NCBI GenBank assembly: GCA_035629475.1
Contig: DASPHS010000146.1
Span: 1 to 26,160 of the forward strand
Reading direction: 5' to 3'
Length of the DNA: 26,160 bases
Source: JARIHD01 sp035629475
GTDB lineage: Bacteria > Patescibacteriota > Saccharimonadia > Saccharimonadales > UBA4665
The notes beneath the pieces are model-generated. The model was given only the letters and a program-made list of their open reading frames with translations, made no database searches and had not been told where the DNA came from. A program made the position numbers and the translations under genes. Numbering within the stretch: the first letter of the stretch is position 1; each line of letters opens with the position of its first letter. Of this stretch, positions 8,523 through 15,774 are shown piece after piece.

Positions 8523-9065
8523 CTAGCTCTGCCCCCCAAGCTGTTCAATTTTGCGTTCAGCGTCAGCCTTGTAGCGATTTTGCATTGGCGAATCAGGTAT
8601 GAGTGGGATGGATTTCTTGTAGTACTCTACCGCTTTAGCCTTGTTACCGGTCTCTTCATACATACTAGCGAGCAATGACACAATTTCGTATGTTTCACTG
8701 ACCTGCTCCGCCTGCAGGTATGATGCGATAGCAGCAGTCGTATCCTTTTTATCGGAATGGGCGTTGCCCTGCTGGATGTACAGCTGGTACTTCTCAGTTT
8801 TTGACACCCCATCGTCAGCCAGAGCGTCATCAATCTTTTTGAGTGAGCCCTCGGCATCACCTGCTACACGCAGGTTCTGCGCATCTTCAACATCCTCCGG
8901 GAGCGGCTCTCCCTTGAAGGAAGTAATTGGCTTCGGATCAGTATTGTTGTCTTGCAAATAGCGGAAGCCAAAGCCAGCCCCACCTGCAACTATAAGAACC
9001 CCCAATACGCCAAGTACTGAGAGTATAACTTTCTTGTTCGGACGAAATTTATCCATGTCACCCAT
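8523..9065 (-). CDS. Membrane-anchored TPR-repeat protein
   Basis: A 180-residue protein with a membrane helix at about 14-35 (VILSVLGVLGVLIVAGGAGFGF), a short linker and then TPR-like helical repeats (EKYQLYIQQGNAHSDKKDTTAAIASYLQAE; ALASMYEETGNKAKAVEYYKKSI-type spacing). TPR domains bind partner proteins, here on the outer side of the membrane. It is translated just before the large secreted protein with only 2 nt between them, so it may help export, fold or hold that protein. An ATG at 9065 is preceded by TATAGT at 9086-9091; a second in-frame ATG lies at 9056. Confidence 0.85.
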   Translation of the reverse strand: MGDMDKFRPNKKVILSVLGVLGVLIVAGGAGFGFRYLQDNNTDPKPITSFKGEPLPEDVEDAQNLRVAGDAEGSLKKIDDALADDGVSKTEKYQLYIQQGNAHSDKKDTTAAIASYLQAEQVSETYEIVSLLASMYEETGNKAKAVEYYKKSIPLIPDSPMQNRYKADAERKIEQLGGQS

Positions 9066-9078
9066 ACCGTTAGTGCTT

Positions 9079-9115
9079 TTACACTACTATAGCGCACTAT
9101 GGGCAATTACACCAA
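9079..9115 (-). promoter_or_regulatory. Promoter for the TPR/secreted-protein pair
   Basis: Minus-strand TATAGT (9086-9091) and TTGGTG (9110-9115) are separated by 18 nt. The predicted start site, near 9079, gives a leader of about 14 nt without a clear ribosome-binding site. Confidence 0.45.
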
Positions 9116-9185
9116 GCCCGTGCAGAAACATCGGACTTTTATGTTGGGGGCTAAGGTTACGTGGCTAAATGTCCTTGCCTACTGA

Positions 9186-9881
9186 CTATGGGAGGGTGAT
9201 GTGTGGCGTATCAAATGCGGCCATAGCAGGCGTATAGGCTGCACTCCACGGATCTTGAGTGGCTAGTATCTGTTCGGCTGTGGCGCCTGTGTATTCCGGT
9301 GAAACATGTGCAGCTTCGGCTAGAACAGTAAAGTTTTGCTTAATAAGCGACTGCACCTGCGCGTAATCATACGTTTTATGGGTATCGCTCGCTGCACCAA
9401 TAGTTTCAGTTACGCGTATCTCATTATAGTATGACCATACTCCGCTATTTACATCGAACTTCATGTAATGAGGACTGTCTTCGGAGGGCTCCATAAGTCT
9501 GTTTCCCCGCCAATCAAAGAGGCCGTCTACGGCTATCGCCTCCGTCATGTCGTCGCCACGGTCAAGTTTAGTTGCCGCCTCTTGTGCCGCCTGCACTCCT
9601 CGGGCATTCCAATACTCAACAGATATGTATCCGTGATTGCGCAACTGCGGATTTCTTTTGATGCTGATTGCAATTTGGCCGCCACTTTCTGTGTCGGCCA
9701 CAATTTTAGGGTTCACAACCCGCTCACGCATATCCTCCGCTTGAGGCCCGGGCTTCAGCTGCATAAGGTGTGCTACATGCCCTCGCAACTCAGACACCTC
9801 GGCTCGGAGCTTGGTGCGCTCCTGCTTATCATTTTGTGCCAGGGCTTCCTGCAATTCTTGTTTGCGGCGGAATAACTTCAT
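9186..9881 (-). CDS. Unknown protein with N-terminal coiled coil
   Basis: A 231-residue soluble protein not recognised as a known family. Residues 1-45 are highly charged and form a likely coiled coil (KLFRRKQELQEALAQNDKQE; TKLRAEVSELRGHVAHLMQL). The rest alternates short beta and alpha segments with aromatic-rich stretches (DVNSGVWSYYNEIRVTETIG). No signal peptide, membrane helix or catalytic motif is evident. The ATG is only 6 nt from a strong -10 box, which supports both the start and a leaderless message. It is the first gene of the minus-strand block, 120 nt upstream of the TPR gene, which has its own promoter. Confidence 0.75.
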   Translation of the reverse strand: MKLFRRKQELQEALAQNDKQERTKLRAEVSELRGHVAHLMQLKPGPQAEDMRERVVNPKIVADTESGGQIAISIKRNPQLRNHGYISVEYWNARGVQAAQEAATKLDRGDDMTEAIAVDGLFDWRGNRLMEPSEDSPHYMKFDVNSGVWSYYNEIRVTETIGAASDTHKTYDYAQVQSLIKQNFTVLAEAAHVSPEYTGATAEQILATQDPWSAAYTPAMAAFDTPHITLP

Positions 9882-9916
9882 ATATTAATTATACCATAAT
9901 ATATCTTCTTTGTCCA
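9882..9916 (-). promoter_or_regulatory. Strong promoter producing a leaderless mRNA
   Basis: Minus-strand TGGACA (9911-9916), 17-nt spacer, TATAAT (9888-9893), then 6 nt to the ATG at 9881. The -35 matches the consensus at five of six positions and the -10 perfectly, so the start site should be at or beside the A of the ATG. Confidence 0.75.
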
Positions 9917-9986
9917 TATATACAATTGTCTCATATGCTGGGAGTCGCCAGTCCGGAGATTGTTTTACTTACTGCTTCACCTCTGT

Positions 9987-9992
9987 TAAAAT
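9987..9992 (+). promoter_or_regulatory. -10 box of duplicated locus copy 1
   Basis: TAAAAT, 9 nt before the ATG at 10002; the equivalent TATAAT of copy 2 has exactly the same spacing. A TTTACT about 17 nt upstream is a possible -35. The start site would be about 3 nt before the ATG. Confidence 0.5.
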
Positions 9993-9994
9993 AG

Positions 9995-10159
9995 AGTAAA
10001 TATGAGTGCACTTACTATCGGCATAGTGAAGTTTTAACCCAACTTCCCTTCGAGCTGAAAGTGACGATGCCGGAACCGAAAAGCGGGCGCGGCTACTCCA
10101 ATATTTACATCGCAGAAATAAACAAAGAATTGTGGCAAGCAAAAAGCACTGACAAATAG
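9995..10159 (+). CDS. Conserved small ORF in the -1 frame, no standard start codon (copy 1)
   Basis: Open from just after a TAG at 9992-9994 to a TAG at 10157-10159. It encodes YECTYYRHSEVLTQLPFELK followed by VTMPEPKSGRGYSNIYIAE and a basic tail. Copy 2 encodes nearly the same protein (YEFTFLRHSEV...), and the base differences are largely synonymous in this frame, so the frame is very likely translated. No ATG, GTG or TTG occurs before the conserved part; the first in-frame GTG/ATG are deep inside it. Expression may need frameshifting from the overlapping 11-codon ORF or a non-standard start. No known family recognised. Confidence 0.5.
   Translation, partial: SKYECTYYRHSEVLTQLPFELKVTMPEPKSGRGYSNIYIAEINKELWQAKSTDK
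10002..10037 (+). CDS. 11-residue leaderless ORF overlapping the conserved frame (copy 1)
   Basis: ATG to TAA encodes MSALTIGIVKF. The ATG is placed 9 nt after the -10 box and the last five codons plus stop (GIVKF-stop) are identical in copy 2. It could be a leader peptide, the entry frame for a frameshift into the overlapping ORF, or simply a by-product of conservation in the other frame. Confidence 0.35.
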   Translation: MSALTIGIVKF

Positions 10160-10178
10160 CCAGTGCTTTTATATTTTT
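10142..10178 (+). terminator. Intrinsic terminator, probably bidirectional
   Basis: A perfect 10-bp stem AAAAGCACTG (10142-10151) / CAGTGCTTTT (10161-10170) with a 9-nt loop, followed by an AT-rich tail (TATATTTTT). It lies between the plus-strand short locus and the convergent hydrolase gene and can serve both. The stop codon of the small ORF is in the loop. Confidence 0.85.
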
Positions 10179-10189
10179 AGAGTTGCAGC

Positions 10190-10783
10190 CTAGAGAGCTT
10201 GTAGCAACAGTTCGATTGCCTGGCCTTGGTAGACTGGCTCTTTTTCTGTGTTGCGGTAGCTGTGGTCAGCCTGAGGGACTTCGATGACGTTAGCACTGAT
10301 GCTAGACGAAGTGAGCTCTTCTTCGACAGCAGCCGCATTACCGAAACGGTCGTTTTCACCCTGGATTACAGCACGGAGGTTATTCGCGAGAGCTGAGGTC
10401 TTTACGCTGCCAAGAACATAGCCAAGTACAACAACTTCTACATCGCTTGCAGGGTGTTGTTCGAGCCAGTAACTGGTCGTGATGCCGCCGAGTGATTTGG
10501 CAACGATAACAATTTTTTCATAGCCTTCGCTGCGGAGATACTGCACGACATCTTCAAGTGCAACAGTCTCTTCGGTAAGTTCCTCGCCGCTTGAATTCTC
10601 ATCACCGCGTTCGCAGTATGGAAAATTGAATCCAAAAACGCTGTCGCCTTTGGTGACGAGCGAGTTGATGATGTTCGAGATAAATGAGGTTTCAATACCT
10701 TCTGCACCACCGCCGTGCAAAACGAGGTAAACGGTCTTGCTGTTCAGTTTGCGGTAGTACTTGTATGTTAATTCTGTGTTCAT
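10190..10783 (-). CDS. Alpha/beta hydrolase, KANL3/Tex30-like
   Basis: A 197-residue single-domain alpha/beta hydrolase. An oxyanion-type loop YLVLHGGGAEG lies near residue 20, the nucleophile elbow is AKSLGG (Ser at about 95, in the smaller KANL3/Tex30 style G/A-K-S-x-G-G), the acid is probably in QGENDRFG, and the catalytic His in QADHSY near residue 172. The substrate is unknown; relatives include serine esterases and dienelactone-hydrolase-like enzymes. The ATG has an AAGGGA ribosome-binding site 6 nt upstream, and a TACAAT box at 10805-10810 could drive it alone. It lies 50 nt after the 462-residue gene and may also be read through from that operon. Confidence 0.85.
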   Translation of the reverse strand: MNTELTYKYYRKLNSKTVYLVLHGGGAEGIETSFISNIINSLVTKGDSVFGFNFPYCERGDENSSGEELTEETVALEDVVQYLRSEGYEKIVIVAKSLGGITTSYWLEQHPASDVEVVVLGYVLGSVKTSALANNLRAVIQGENDRFGNAAAVEEELTSSSISANVIEVPQADHSYRNTEKEPVYQGQAIELLLQAL

Positions 10784-10833
10784 ATAGTTCCCTTCTTAGC
10801 GGTTATTGTATCAGCCCTGTTGCGGTGCGCCTA

Positions 10834-12222
10834 TTAGTCGCCTTCTTTTGAAAGATCGACATATAGTTTAAGCATTCTGTAGCCAGCGACCTGCTTACCA
10901 ACTTCCAGGATTTTCTTGCCGTCACTCGTATCAATAAGCTGGCCATCGCGTTCGACGAATGCAGTCATAAATCCGCCTGCTTCTACGCGAGTGACTTTTA
11001 GGTCGCCAGTTTCGAACTGCTGTACATTGGGAGCGCCGGTTTCAGTCCACGCAATGCCACAATAGCCAAGTGCGCGGGCCATCCGGCCCTGCCCTTGTAA
11101 GCGTCTGGCATACGCAGTAATATCTTCGCCCTGCCTTAACCCTGCAATACCCTTAACTACATCACTGACTTCTTCGGACTCGCTAAGCCGAGCAAGCTCG
11201 CTACGCATGTCGCCCTGCTGGCGGTGATATGTAACTAAGTCGCCTTTATCGACTGTTGGCAGATACCCTGCGTTCACCAACTGGCCACCAGTCAATCGCT
11301 CGATAGGTGTTTGCTCATCACCATTCGACCTGACATCGAATGTATCAATGCCGTCGAAGTCGATAACCTCGGCACTTACACCTGCTTCGGGATTAACGCC
11401 ATAGATACCTTCGAATTGGTGCACTTCAGGGATGGACCGCACGGTCATAAGGTCGCGAGTAAGCTTATCTATCGCTTCGCCATCTTGTTCGAAGAGCTTG
11501 GACAGCACGACATCCATAGCGTCGCTTGCGGTGGCGACGTCACCGACTGTCATATCCTTTACGGGCAATACTAACTTGCCGTCTACAATCGGTACGCGAA
11601 AAGCCTTATTAGCCATAGGAACTTTGGCGTGCTCTTCGGTTTCTTTCGCCAGTACGCGGGAACCGTAATCGTTGAATGAGAAGTAGGCTGACATTGTAAG
11701 CTGTGGTATGCCTCGCTCATATTCGACGCCATCTATTTGCAGACGGAAGCCACCGCCCAGACCTACCTCTAGTGTCTCATCGTAGTTTTCGAAACCGTTG
11801 ATTGCAATCTTTTGTGATTTGCGACGTGTGTAGCCAGTCGCACGGCTACCCTCTTCCGGTGCAAAGCGCATTCCGTCAGCTTCAACCTCGACAAGCTTCC
11901 CATCCTCGAACGTAAGTCGCTCTTTGATGTCTTTTTCATCCATTACATATACGACGGGCAAGCCACCCATGGCTTCCCATTTGCCACCTCTGAACAATAG
12001 AGCGGTGTACCTGCCTGCTTCGACATGCTCTGTAAGGTGAGTCTCTACATCTGGTGGATTCTGTTCGTCGAAAACAAAATCGGTAATTTCTGCTGGATTA
12101 GCACCCTTACTGAAACCATATGCTTCCAGGATATTCTCCTTATTTGCGCGCGGGCCAGCGTCAGCCTCGTACGGCACTGCCGCCACAGTATGTAACGCCT
12201 CTAGGTGGTTATATGCGGTCAT
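10834..12222 (-). CDS. Unrecognised 462-residue protein of the TPP-enzyme operon
   Basis: A soluble, acidic protein without signal peptide or membrane helix. It does not match a family I recognise. Visible pieces are an N-terminal alpha/beta part (RYTALLFRGGKWEAMGGLPV), a central beta-rich part (LEVGLGGGFRLQIDGVEYER), a helical part with repeated Asp/Glu-rich turns, and a C-terminal beta segment (LKVTRVEAGGFMTAFVERDG). There is no obvious nucleotide or metal motif. Its ATG overlaps the end of the kinase-like gene by 14 nt and has a GGAG site 7 nt upstream, so it is co-translated with that gene and probably works in the same pathway. Confidence 0.8.
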   Translation of the reverse strand: MTAYNHLEALHTVAAVPYEADAGPRANKENILEAYGFSKGANPAEITDFVFDEQNPPDVETHLTEHVEAGRYTALLFRGGKWEAMGGLPVVYVMDEKDIKERLTFEDGKLVEVEADGMRFAPEEGSRATGYTRRKSQKIAINGFENYDETLEVGLGGGFRLQIDGVEYERGIPQLTMSAYFSFNDYGSRVLAKETEEHAKVPMANKAFRVPIVDGKLVLPVKDMTVGDVATASDAMDVVLSKLFEQDGEAIDKLTRDLMTVRSIPEVHQFEGIYGVNPEAGVSAEVIDFDGIDTFDVRSNGDEQTPIERLTGGQLVNAGYLPTVDKGDLVTYHRQQGDMRSELARLSESEEVSDVVKGIAGLRQGEDITAYARRLQGQGRMARALGYCGIAWTETGAPNVQQFETGDLKVTRVEAGGFMTAFVERDGQLIDTSDGKKILEVGKQVAGYRMLKLYVDLSKEGD

Positions 12223-12838
12223 TATTCACTCCAGGATTAAACTTATCGGCAATCGCGTTATGTACCTGCATCGGCGTCATTTCGGTAGTATCAATAACGG
12301 TCGAATTAAAGATAGTCGTAGACCAATGTTGCAGCATAGCTTCCATATCCTCGAAGCGCTTCGGGTCTTTCAGAATCATCAGGTCGTCTTCTGCAACTTC
12401 CCACGGCCGTTCAGCTTGGCGCTGCGCTAGACGGTCACGTCGTGCGTCCATATCCGCATACAGGTAAAAAGATGCATCAAACCGTGGATGCTCGGCCGCA
12501 ATGTCTTGTAGCATGCTACCTAATCGGGGTGTCTTTTTAACGGTATGGTACGCGAGAGAACGCAATACGATTGTGGAGTCCTGAATAACATTTATACCCG
12601 ATGGGCGCTCGAAGGTTCGCATGTCACCCATAAGTGCTGCTACATATACATTGCCTACTACTTCAGGGTCATACGCGTCTTCAAGGCGCAGCTTGTCAGC
12701 CAATTCATATATGGGATTGTGCTCGCTGATTGAGTTATGATTAACTCTCCAGTCGAGCGGGCTTTGCTCTGCATACCGAGCAGCTGTTGTGGTCTTACCC
12801 GAAAGGTCCATACCTTCCAAGTGCATATAGTGGGACAT
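12209..12838 (-). CDS. P-loop (deoxy)nucleotide-kinase-like protein
   Basis: A 209-residue protein of the thymidylate-kinase/deoxynucleoside-kinase fold. It has an N-terminal Walker A in HLEGMDLSGKTTTAARYAE (about residues 7-25), a DST motif (IQDSTIVLRSLAYH) in place of the usual DRY/DRS, and a lid-like region (DARRDRLAQRQAERPWEV). Such enzymes move a phosphate from ATP to a nucleotide, nucleoside or a similar small molecule. The true substrate cannot be read from the sequence, and a canonical tmk would be expected elsewhere in the genome. It starts 4 nt after the TPP-enzyme gene and overlaps the next gene, so it is part of the same operon. Confidence 0.8.
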   Translation of the reverse strand: MSHYMHLEGMDLSGKTTTAARYAEQSPLDWRVNHNSISEHNPIYELADKLRLEDAYDPEVVGNVYVAALMGDMRTFERPSGINVIQDSTIVLRSLAYHTVKKTPRLGSMLQDIAAEHPRFDASFYLYADMDARRDRLAQRQAERPWEVAEDDLMILKDPKRFEDMEAMLQHWSTTIFNSTVIDTTEMTPMQVHNAIADKFNPGVNNDRI

Positions 12839-12842
12839 TTCT

Positions 12843-14180
12843 TTATACCTTGTGATTAACTTTCAAAATTACGGATTGAGGAGCGCCCACAAACTCTTCT
12901 ACCCTTTGCGACAATTCTTGCTCGCTTATAGCGTCAAAATCTATCTCGATGACATCAATTTCATCAGGCATATAGCCGGGAATTTTCTGGCCGCCAGTGC
13001 CCTGCGAACCGCCATTATCCAGTAGTACGACTTTTACAGATACCTTGCGTATACCTGCCTCGACCATGGCGTTCTTGGCTGAATGATGGAACGAGGCGTC
13101 ACCAGTAATAGCCAGAGCCTTTTTACCCGCCTCAACCATACCTACAGCGGCTGATATTGCAGAGCCGAAGCAAAGGCAGTGTGTAAGAGTATGCAGTGTG
13201 TCTTTGGTGTACTCACCTAAGTCACCCGTGATGTAATCGAACTGCGGCTTCAATAACTTGAATAGCCGTTCGTAGCGGGGCGTAATAATGTATTGCTGTG
13301 CATTTGCGGTGTTGTACCCAATATTATCCGATACCAGCTCGACAGACGAAGTCTGGAACATCAGCTCTTTAGCTATAACAGCATCACCGACTTCATGAAT
13401 GACATTAGCTTCGGTTGCACTACATTGCGGTACCGGCAAGGTAACGATGTGGCTGCCTGCGTTATATGCGTCATGACCGCAGTAAACATCGCCCTTTAAC
13501 CCGTCCGGATTGATTTCGACATGCAGCGCATTTACGAAACGCTGGATTACTTCACTCTTAGCCCTTATGAGCTTACGTTGAGCGTCACCGTTTACAGGAT
13601 GTACTATCGGTTCTACCGTATCAAGCTGGCTTTCGCCTATGGCTTGTTTTGCCAGCTCGATGATCCGCGAGACTTCCGGAAAGACCGTGCTCTTACCTGA
13701 CTCAAAGCGTACGGCCCTATTAGTAAGGCGCATTACGACTGGGATATTAAAGAGTTGCGAGAGCTGGGGTGCTGCCTCAGCTAGAGTAACTGCACTCTCG
13801 AAATCAAACGGCTCAAGCCACAGGCCGCCATAGAATTCAAAGTAGTGCCTGGAATCCAGGATGCACTGCGAACCTTCTAGCTCTATGTCATCAAAGACCG
13901 TCAGAACTAAGCCCGCTCCTACCCCCGTAAGCATAGAGTTCACGAATGGATCGGCCGCATCATTGAGGCCAACATTCTTGAATGTTACTAATGCTGGTTT
14001 ATCAGCCTGGCTGCTACCCCATGCTAGTTCGTAAGCAATCTTTTCATTCGTACTTGTTATCGTACCGCCCAAATAATCAAACAGCTTGTGACTGTTGAAA
14101 CCCGGGAAATTATACGCTGTCGCAATACCGCCCTTTTTGAACGCGACAGCCATTTCTTGTAGAACATCTTTACTGGACAT
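12843..14180 (-). CDS. IorA-like thiamine-diphosphate enzyme lacking the ferredoxin domain
   Basis: 445 residues related to the alpha subunit of indolepyruvate ferredoxin oxidoreductase. The N-terminal PYR domain has the activating Glu in TSTNEKIAYELAWG (about residue 46) and the typical KNVGLNDAADPF segment. The C-terminal PP domain has GDLGEYTKDTLH and the ThDP/Mg motif GDASFHHSAKNAM ... VVLLDNGGSQGTGGQ. The two-cluster ferredoxin domain that ends classical IorA is absent and no IorB is nearby, so a non-oxidative reaction such as decarboxylation or carboligation is more likely. The frame is open upstream to 14312, but the ATG at 14180 gives the family N-terminus; it overlaps the oxidoreductase gene by 11 nt. 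Confidence 0.88.
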   Translation of the reverse strand: MSSKDVLQEMAVAFKKGGIATAYNFPGFNSHKLFDYLGGTITSTNEKIAYELAWGSSQADKPALVTFKNVGLNDAADPFVNSMLTGVGAGLVLTVFDDIELEGSQCILDSRHYFEFYGGLWLEPFDFESAVTLAEAAPQLSQLFNIPVVMRLTNRAVRFESGKSTVFPEVSRIIELAKQAIGESQLDTVEPIVHPVNGDAQRKLIRAKSEVIQRFVNALHVEINPDGLKGDVYCGHDAYNAGSHIVTLPVPQCSATEANVIHEVGDAVIAKELMFQTSSVELVSDNIGYNTANAQQYIITPRYERLFKLLKPQFDYITGDLGEYTKDTLHTLTHCLCFGSAISAAVGMVEAGKKALAITGDASFHHSAKNAMVEAGIRKVSVKVVLLDNGGSQGTGGQKIPGYMPDEIDVIEIDFDAISEQELSQRVEEFVGAPQSVILKVNHKV

Positions 14181-15681
14181 AATGAGCAACCGCCTCCTTG
14201 CGCTGTATACCTGACCTATAAATAAGTGACATGAGAATAACCGATAAATTGTGGCTCGAAAGGTCAGAACTCGTATCGGTCGGCTCACGCTGCCCCAATA
14301 CGATCTCGACAAATTCCTTTACGACCTTGTGCTTCACTTGTTCGACTACCAGCTTACTGCTGTCGTGGTTAATTTCAGCGGCAAGGTCTTTGCTGTTGAT
14401 AATCTCCAATGCCTTACCGCCCAGTATCCCGCTGTTCCTAAAGACATGAATGTCGAAGTGGTTATTGCCGCCCAGTGCATAATCACTCTCGCCGCTCACC
14501 TCGTGCTTGTCATTGGATTGGTATGAGTGAATCTGAATGTTCTGGAAAGGACCCTGCTCGATATTGTGATACTCGTGCTTAACGCGGCCATTGCCCTTAT
14601 AAAGATCTTTGCCTGGCAGGACCCAATCACGGCGAGCAAAGCCGTTGTGCATCAGGTTAAGCGAGATGTTTGCCGTTGCGTGCCCCTTATTGAAGAGTGT
14701 GATCAGCGAGCTACTGTCGATTTCTGCTTCATTGGCTTTCTTATACAATTCTGCCAGCTGTTCATCGCTGAACTCATTGACGACCTCGTACTGCTCGCCA
14801 AAAATGCGGAGGTAGTCTTCCCTGGTCTGCTGGCTGAGCAAACCAGTAGCTTTAACAAAGCTTGTATAAACACCCATCTTGTCGAAATCTTTACCTGCCG
14901 CAATAAATGAGTCCTGCACAAAGCGACCGATAACATCTATTAGATGGTAACCACTGTGCGATACCTTTCCATACCCGATATACGGGTGATACTCCTGCGT
15001 AAGTATCTCTTTCGGCAATCGCCATTGCCCGTCACAGTGCGTACTCTGCATGGCTGTAATAGGAATGCCGTAGCCTTTAGCTACTTCCTGGATTTTCTTG
15101 AGTACATATTGAAAGCCCGGGTGGTAGCGGCGTTGTGCATTTATAATGAACGCCTTGCGTGGATTACGGTTGCCCATCAGCAGCGTCAAATCCCTTGCAA
15201 GCATCTTCGCTTGCGGTATCGAGTTGGCGATATTCTTATGAGTAGAAATAGGCTTGTCCATAAGTATATGTAGACCCCTGCTCTGCGCCCACAATGCATA
15301 CTGCATATGCGACAGAGGTTCGGTGGCGATAATAACCGCGTTGATGTTACGCTCGTCCACCAGCTTGTCGAGCTTCTTCTTTAGAACCGACGGCAGGTCG
15401 TATGCGCTTTTGAACGGTGGCGTGAATACGAAATCCACGCTCTTAAATAACTTGCTGGTTGTTGCCCGCGCGTCACTCGCCTGACTTTCAAGCTCGACAA
15501 CAGCCTTTAGATGTACATTCGCGCTTGCCTTCAGCTGTTTAAGCGCCGGAAGGTAGACACGCTTGGCATGCGGCCCGCAGCCCACAAGTAATATATTCAC
15601 CGTTTTGCTTACTGAATTAACAACAATATCTTTAGGCGTAGAAGTTTTAGAATTAGAGCTAACAGCAATAACTGAATTCAT
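14170..15681 (-). CDS. Gfo/Idh/MocA-family NAD(P)-dependent oxidoreductase
   Basis: A 503-residue protein, longer than the usual 330-400. After an approximately 25-residue Ser/Thr-rich extension, the Rossmann fold begins with VNILLVGCGPHAKRVYLPAL (GxGxxA-like dinucleotide loop). The family EKP motif appears as LMDKPIS near residue 140, and SHSGYHLIDVIGRF gives the conserved His of the C-terminal substrate domain. These enzymes usually oxidise or reduce sugars, inositols or related polyols. It is the first gene of a four-gene overlapping operon with the TPP enzyme, kinase-like and 462-residue proteins. The ATG lies 10 nt from its -10 box, consistent with a leaderless message. Confidence 0.88.
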   Translation of the reverse strand: MNSVIAVSSNSKTSTPKDIVVNSVSKTVNILLVGCGPHAKRVYLPALKQLKASANVHLKAVVELESQASDARATTSKLFKSVDFVFTPPFKSAYDLPSVLKKKLDKLVDERNINAVIIATEPLSHMQYALWAQSRGLHILMDKPISTHKNIANSIPQAKMLARDLTLLMGNRNPRKAFIINAQRRYHPGFQYVLKKIQEVAKGYGIPITAMQSTHCDGQWRLPKEILTQEYHPYIGYGKVSHSGYHLIDVIGRFVQDSFIAAGKDFDKMGVYTSFVKATGLLSQQTREDYLRIFGEQYEVVNEFSDEQLAELYKKANEAEIDSSSLITLFNKGHATANISLNLMHNGFARRDWVLPGKDLYKGNGRVKHEYHNIEQGPFQNIQIHSYQSNDKHEVSGESDYALGGNNHFDIHVFRNSGILGGKALEIINSKDLAAEINHDSSKLVVEQVKHKVVKEFVEIVLGQREPTDTSSDLSSHNLSVILMSLIYRSGIQRKEAVAHYVQ

Positions 15682-15721
15682 AGGTTCCGCAATAATACTT
15701 ACACATGCATACGTAAGTCAA
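15682..15721 (-). promoter_or_regulatory. Promoter of the oxidoreductase/TPP/kinase operon
   Basis: Minus-strand TTGACT (15716-15721), 18-nt spacer, TATTAT (15692-15697), then 10 nt to the ATG. It is back to back with the plus-strand promoter of the RHH-fusion gene, leaving 93 nt between the two start codons. Confidence 0.7.
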
Positions 15722-15736
15722 GAACAAATTATGAAA

Positions 15737-15774
15737 TTGTAAGTAGTTCAACTTTGTTGTAAGATACGCGCAAG
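15737..15774 (+). promoter_or_regulatory. Promoter of the deoxyribosyltransferase-like/RHH gene
   Basis: TTGTAA (15737-15742), 17-nt spacer, TAAGAT (15760-15765), then 9 nt to the ATG at 15775. No ribosome-binding site fits in the gap, so the message should be nearly leaderless. Confidence 0.6.

Larger units (their letters stand above)
9979..10159 (+). repeat. Short duplicated locus, copy 1
   Basis: Direct repeat of the locus at 16370-16535. The shared part begins in the promoter (CCTCTGTTA/TAAAT type -10) and continues through a nearly invariant core that starts at CGGCATAGTGAAGTT (10019) and then diverges mainly at third positions of one reading frame. The two copies flank the hydrolase/oxidoreductase/TPP operon in the same orientation. 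Copy 1 is followed directly by an intrinsic terminator. Confidence 0.85.

Noticed and set aside
9995..10159. Frame break in copy 1 of the short locus as a sequencing error or pseudogene
   Set aside because: Copy 2 has exactly the same frame relation and spacing, and changes in the -1 frame are mainly synonymous.
12209..12838. Canonical thymidylate kinase
   Set aside because: The P-loop fold fits, but the usual DRY/DRH motif is missing and the operon context is not nucleotide housekeeping, so no tmk symbol is given.
14181..14312. Upstream extension of the TPP-enzyme reading frame by 44 codons
   Set aside because: The extension lies in the oxidoreductase gene in another frame, has no family similarity, and the ATG at 14180 gives the normal IorA-like N-terminus.
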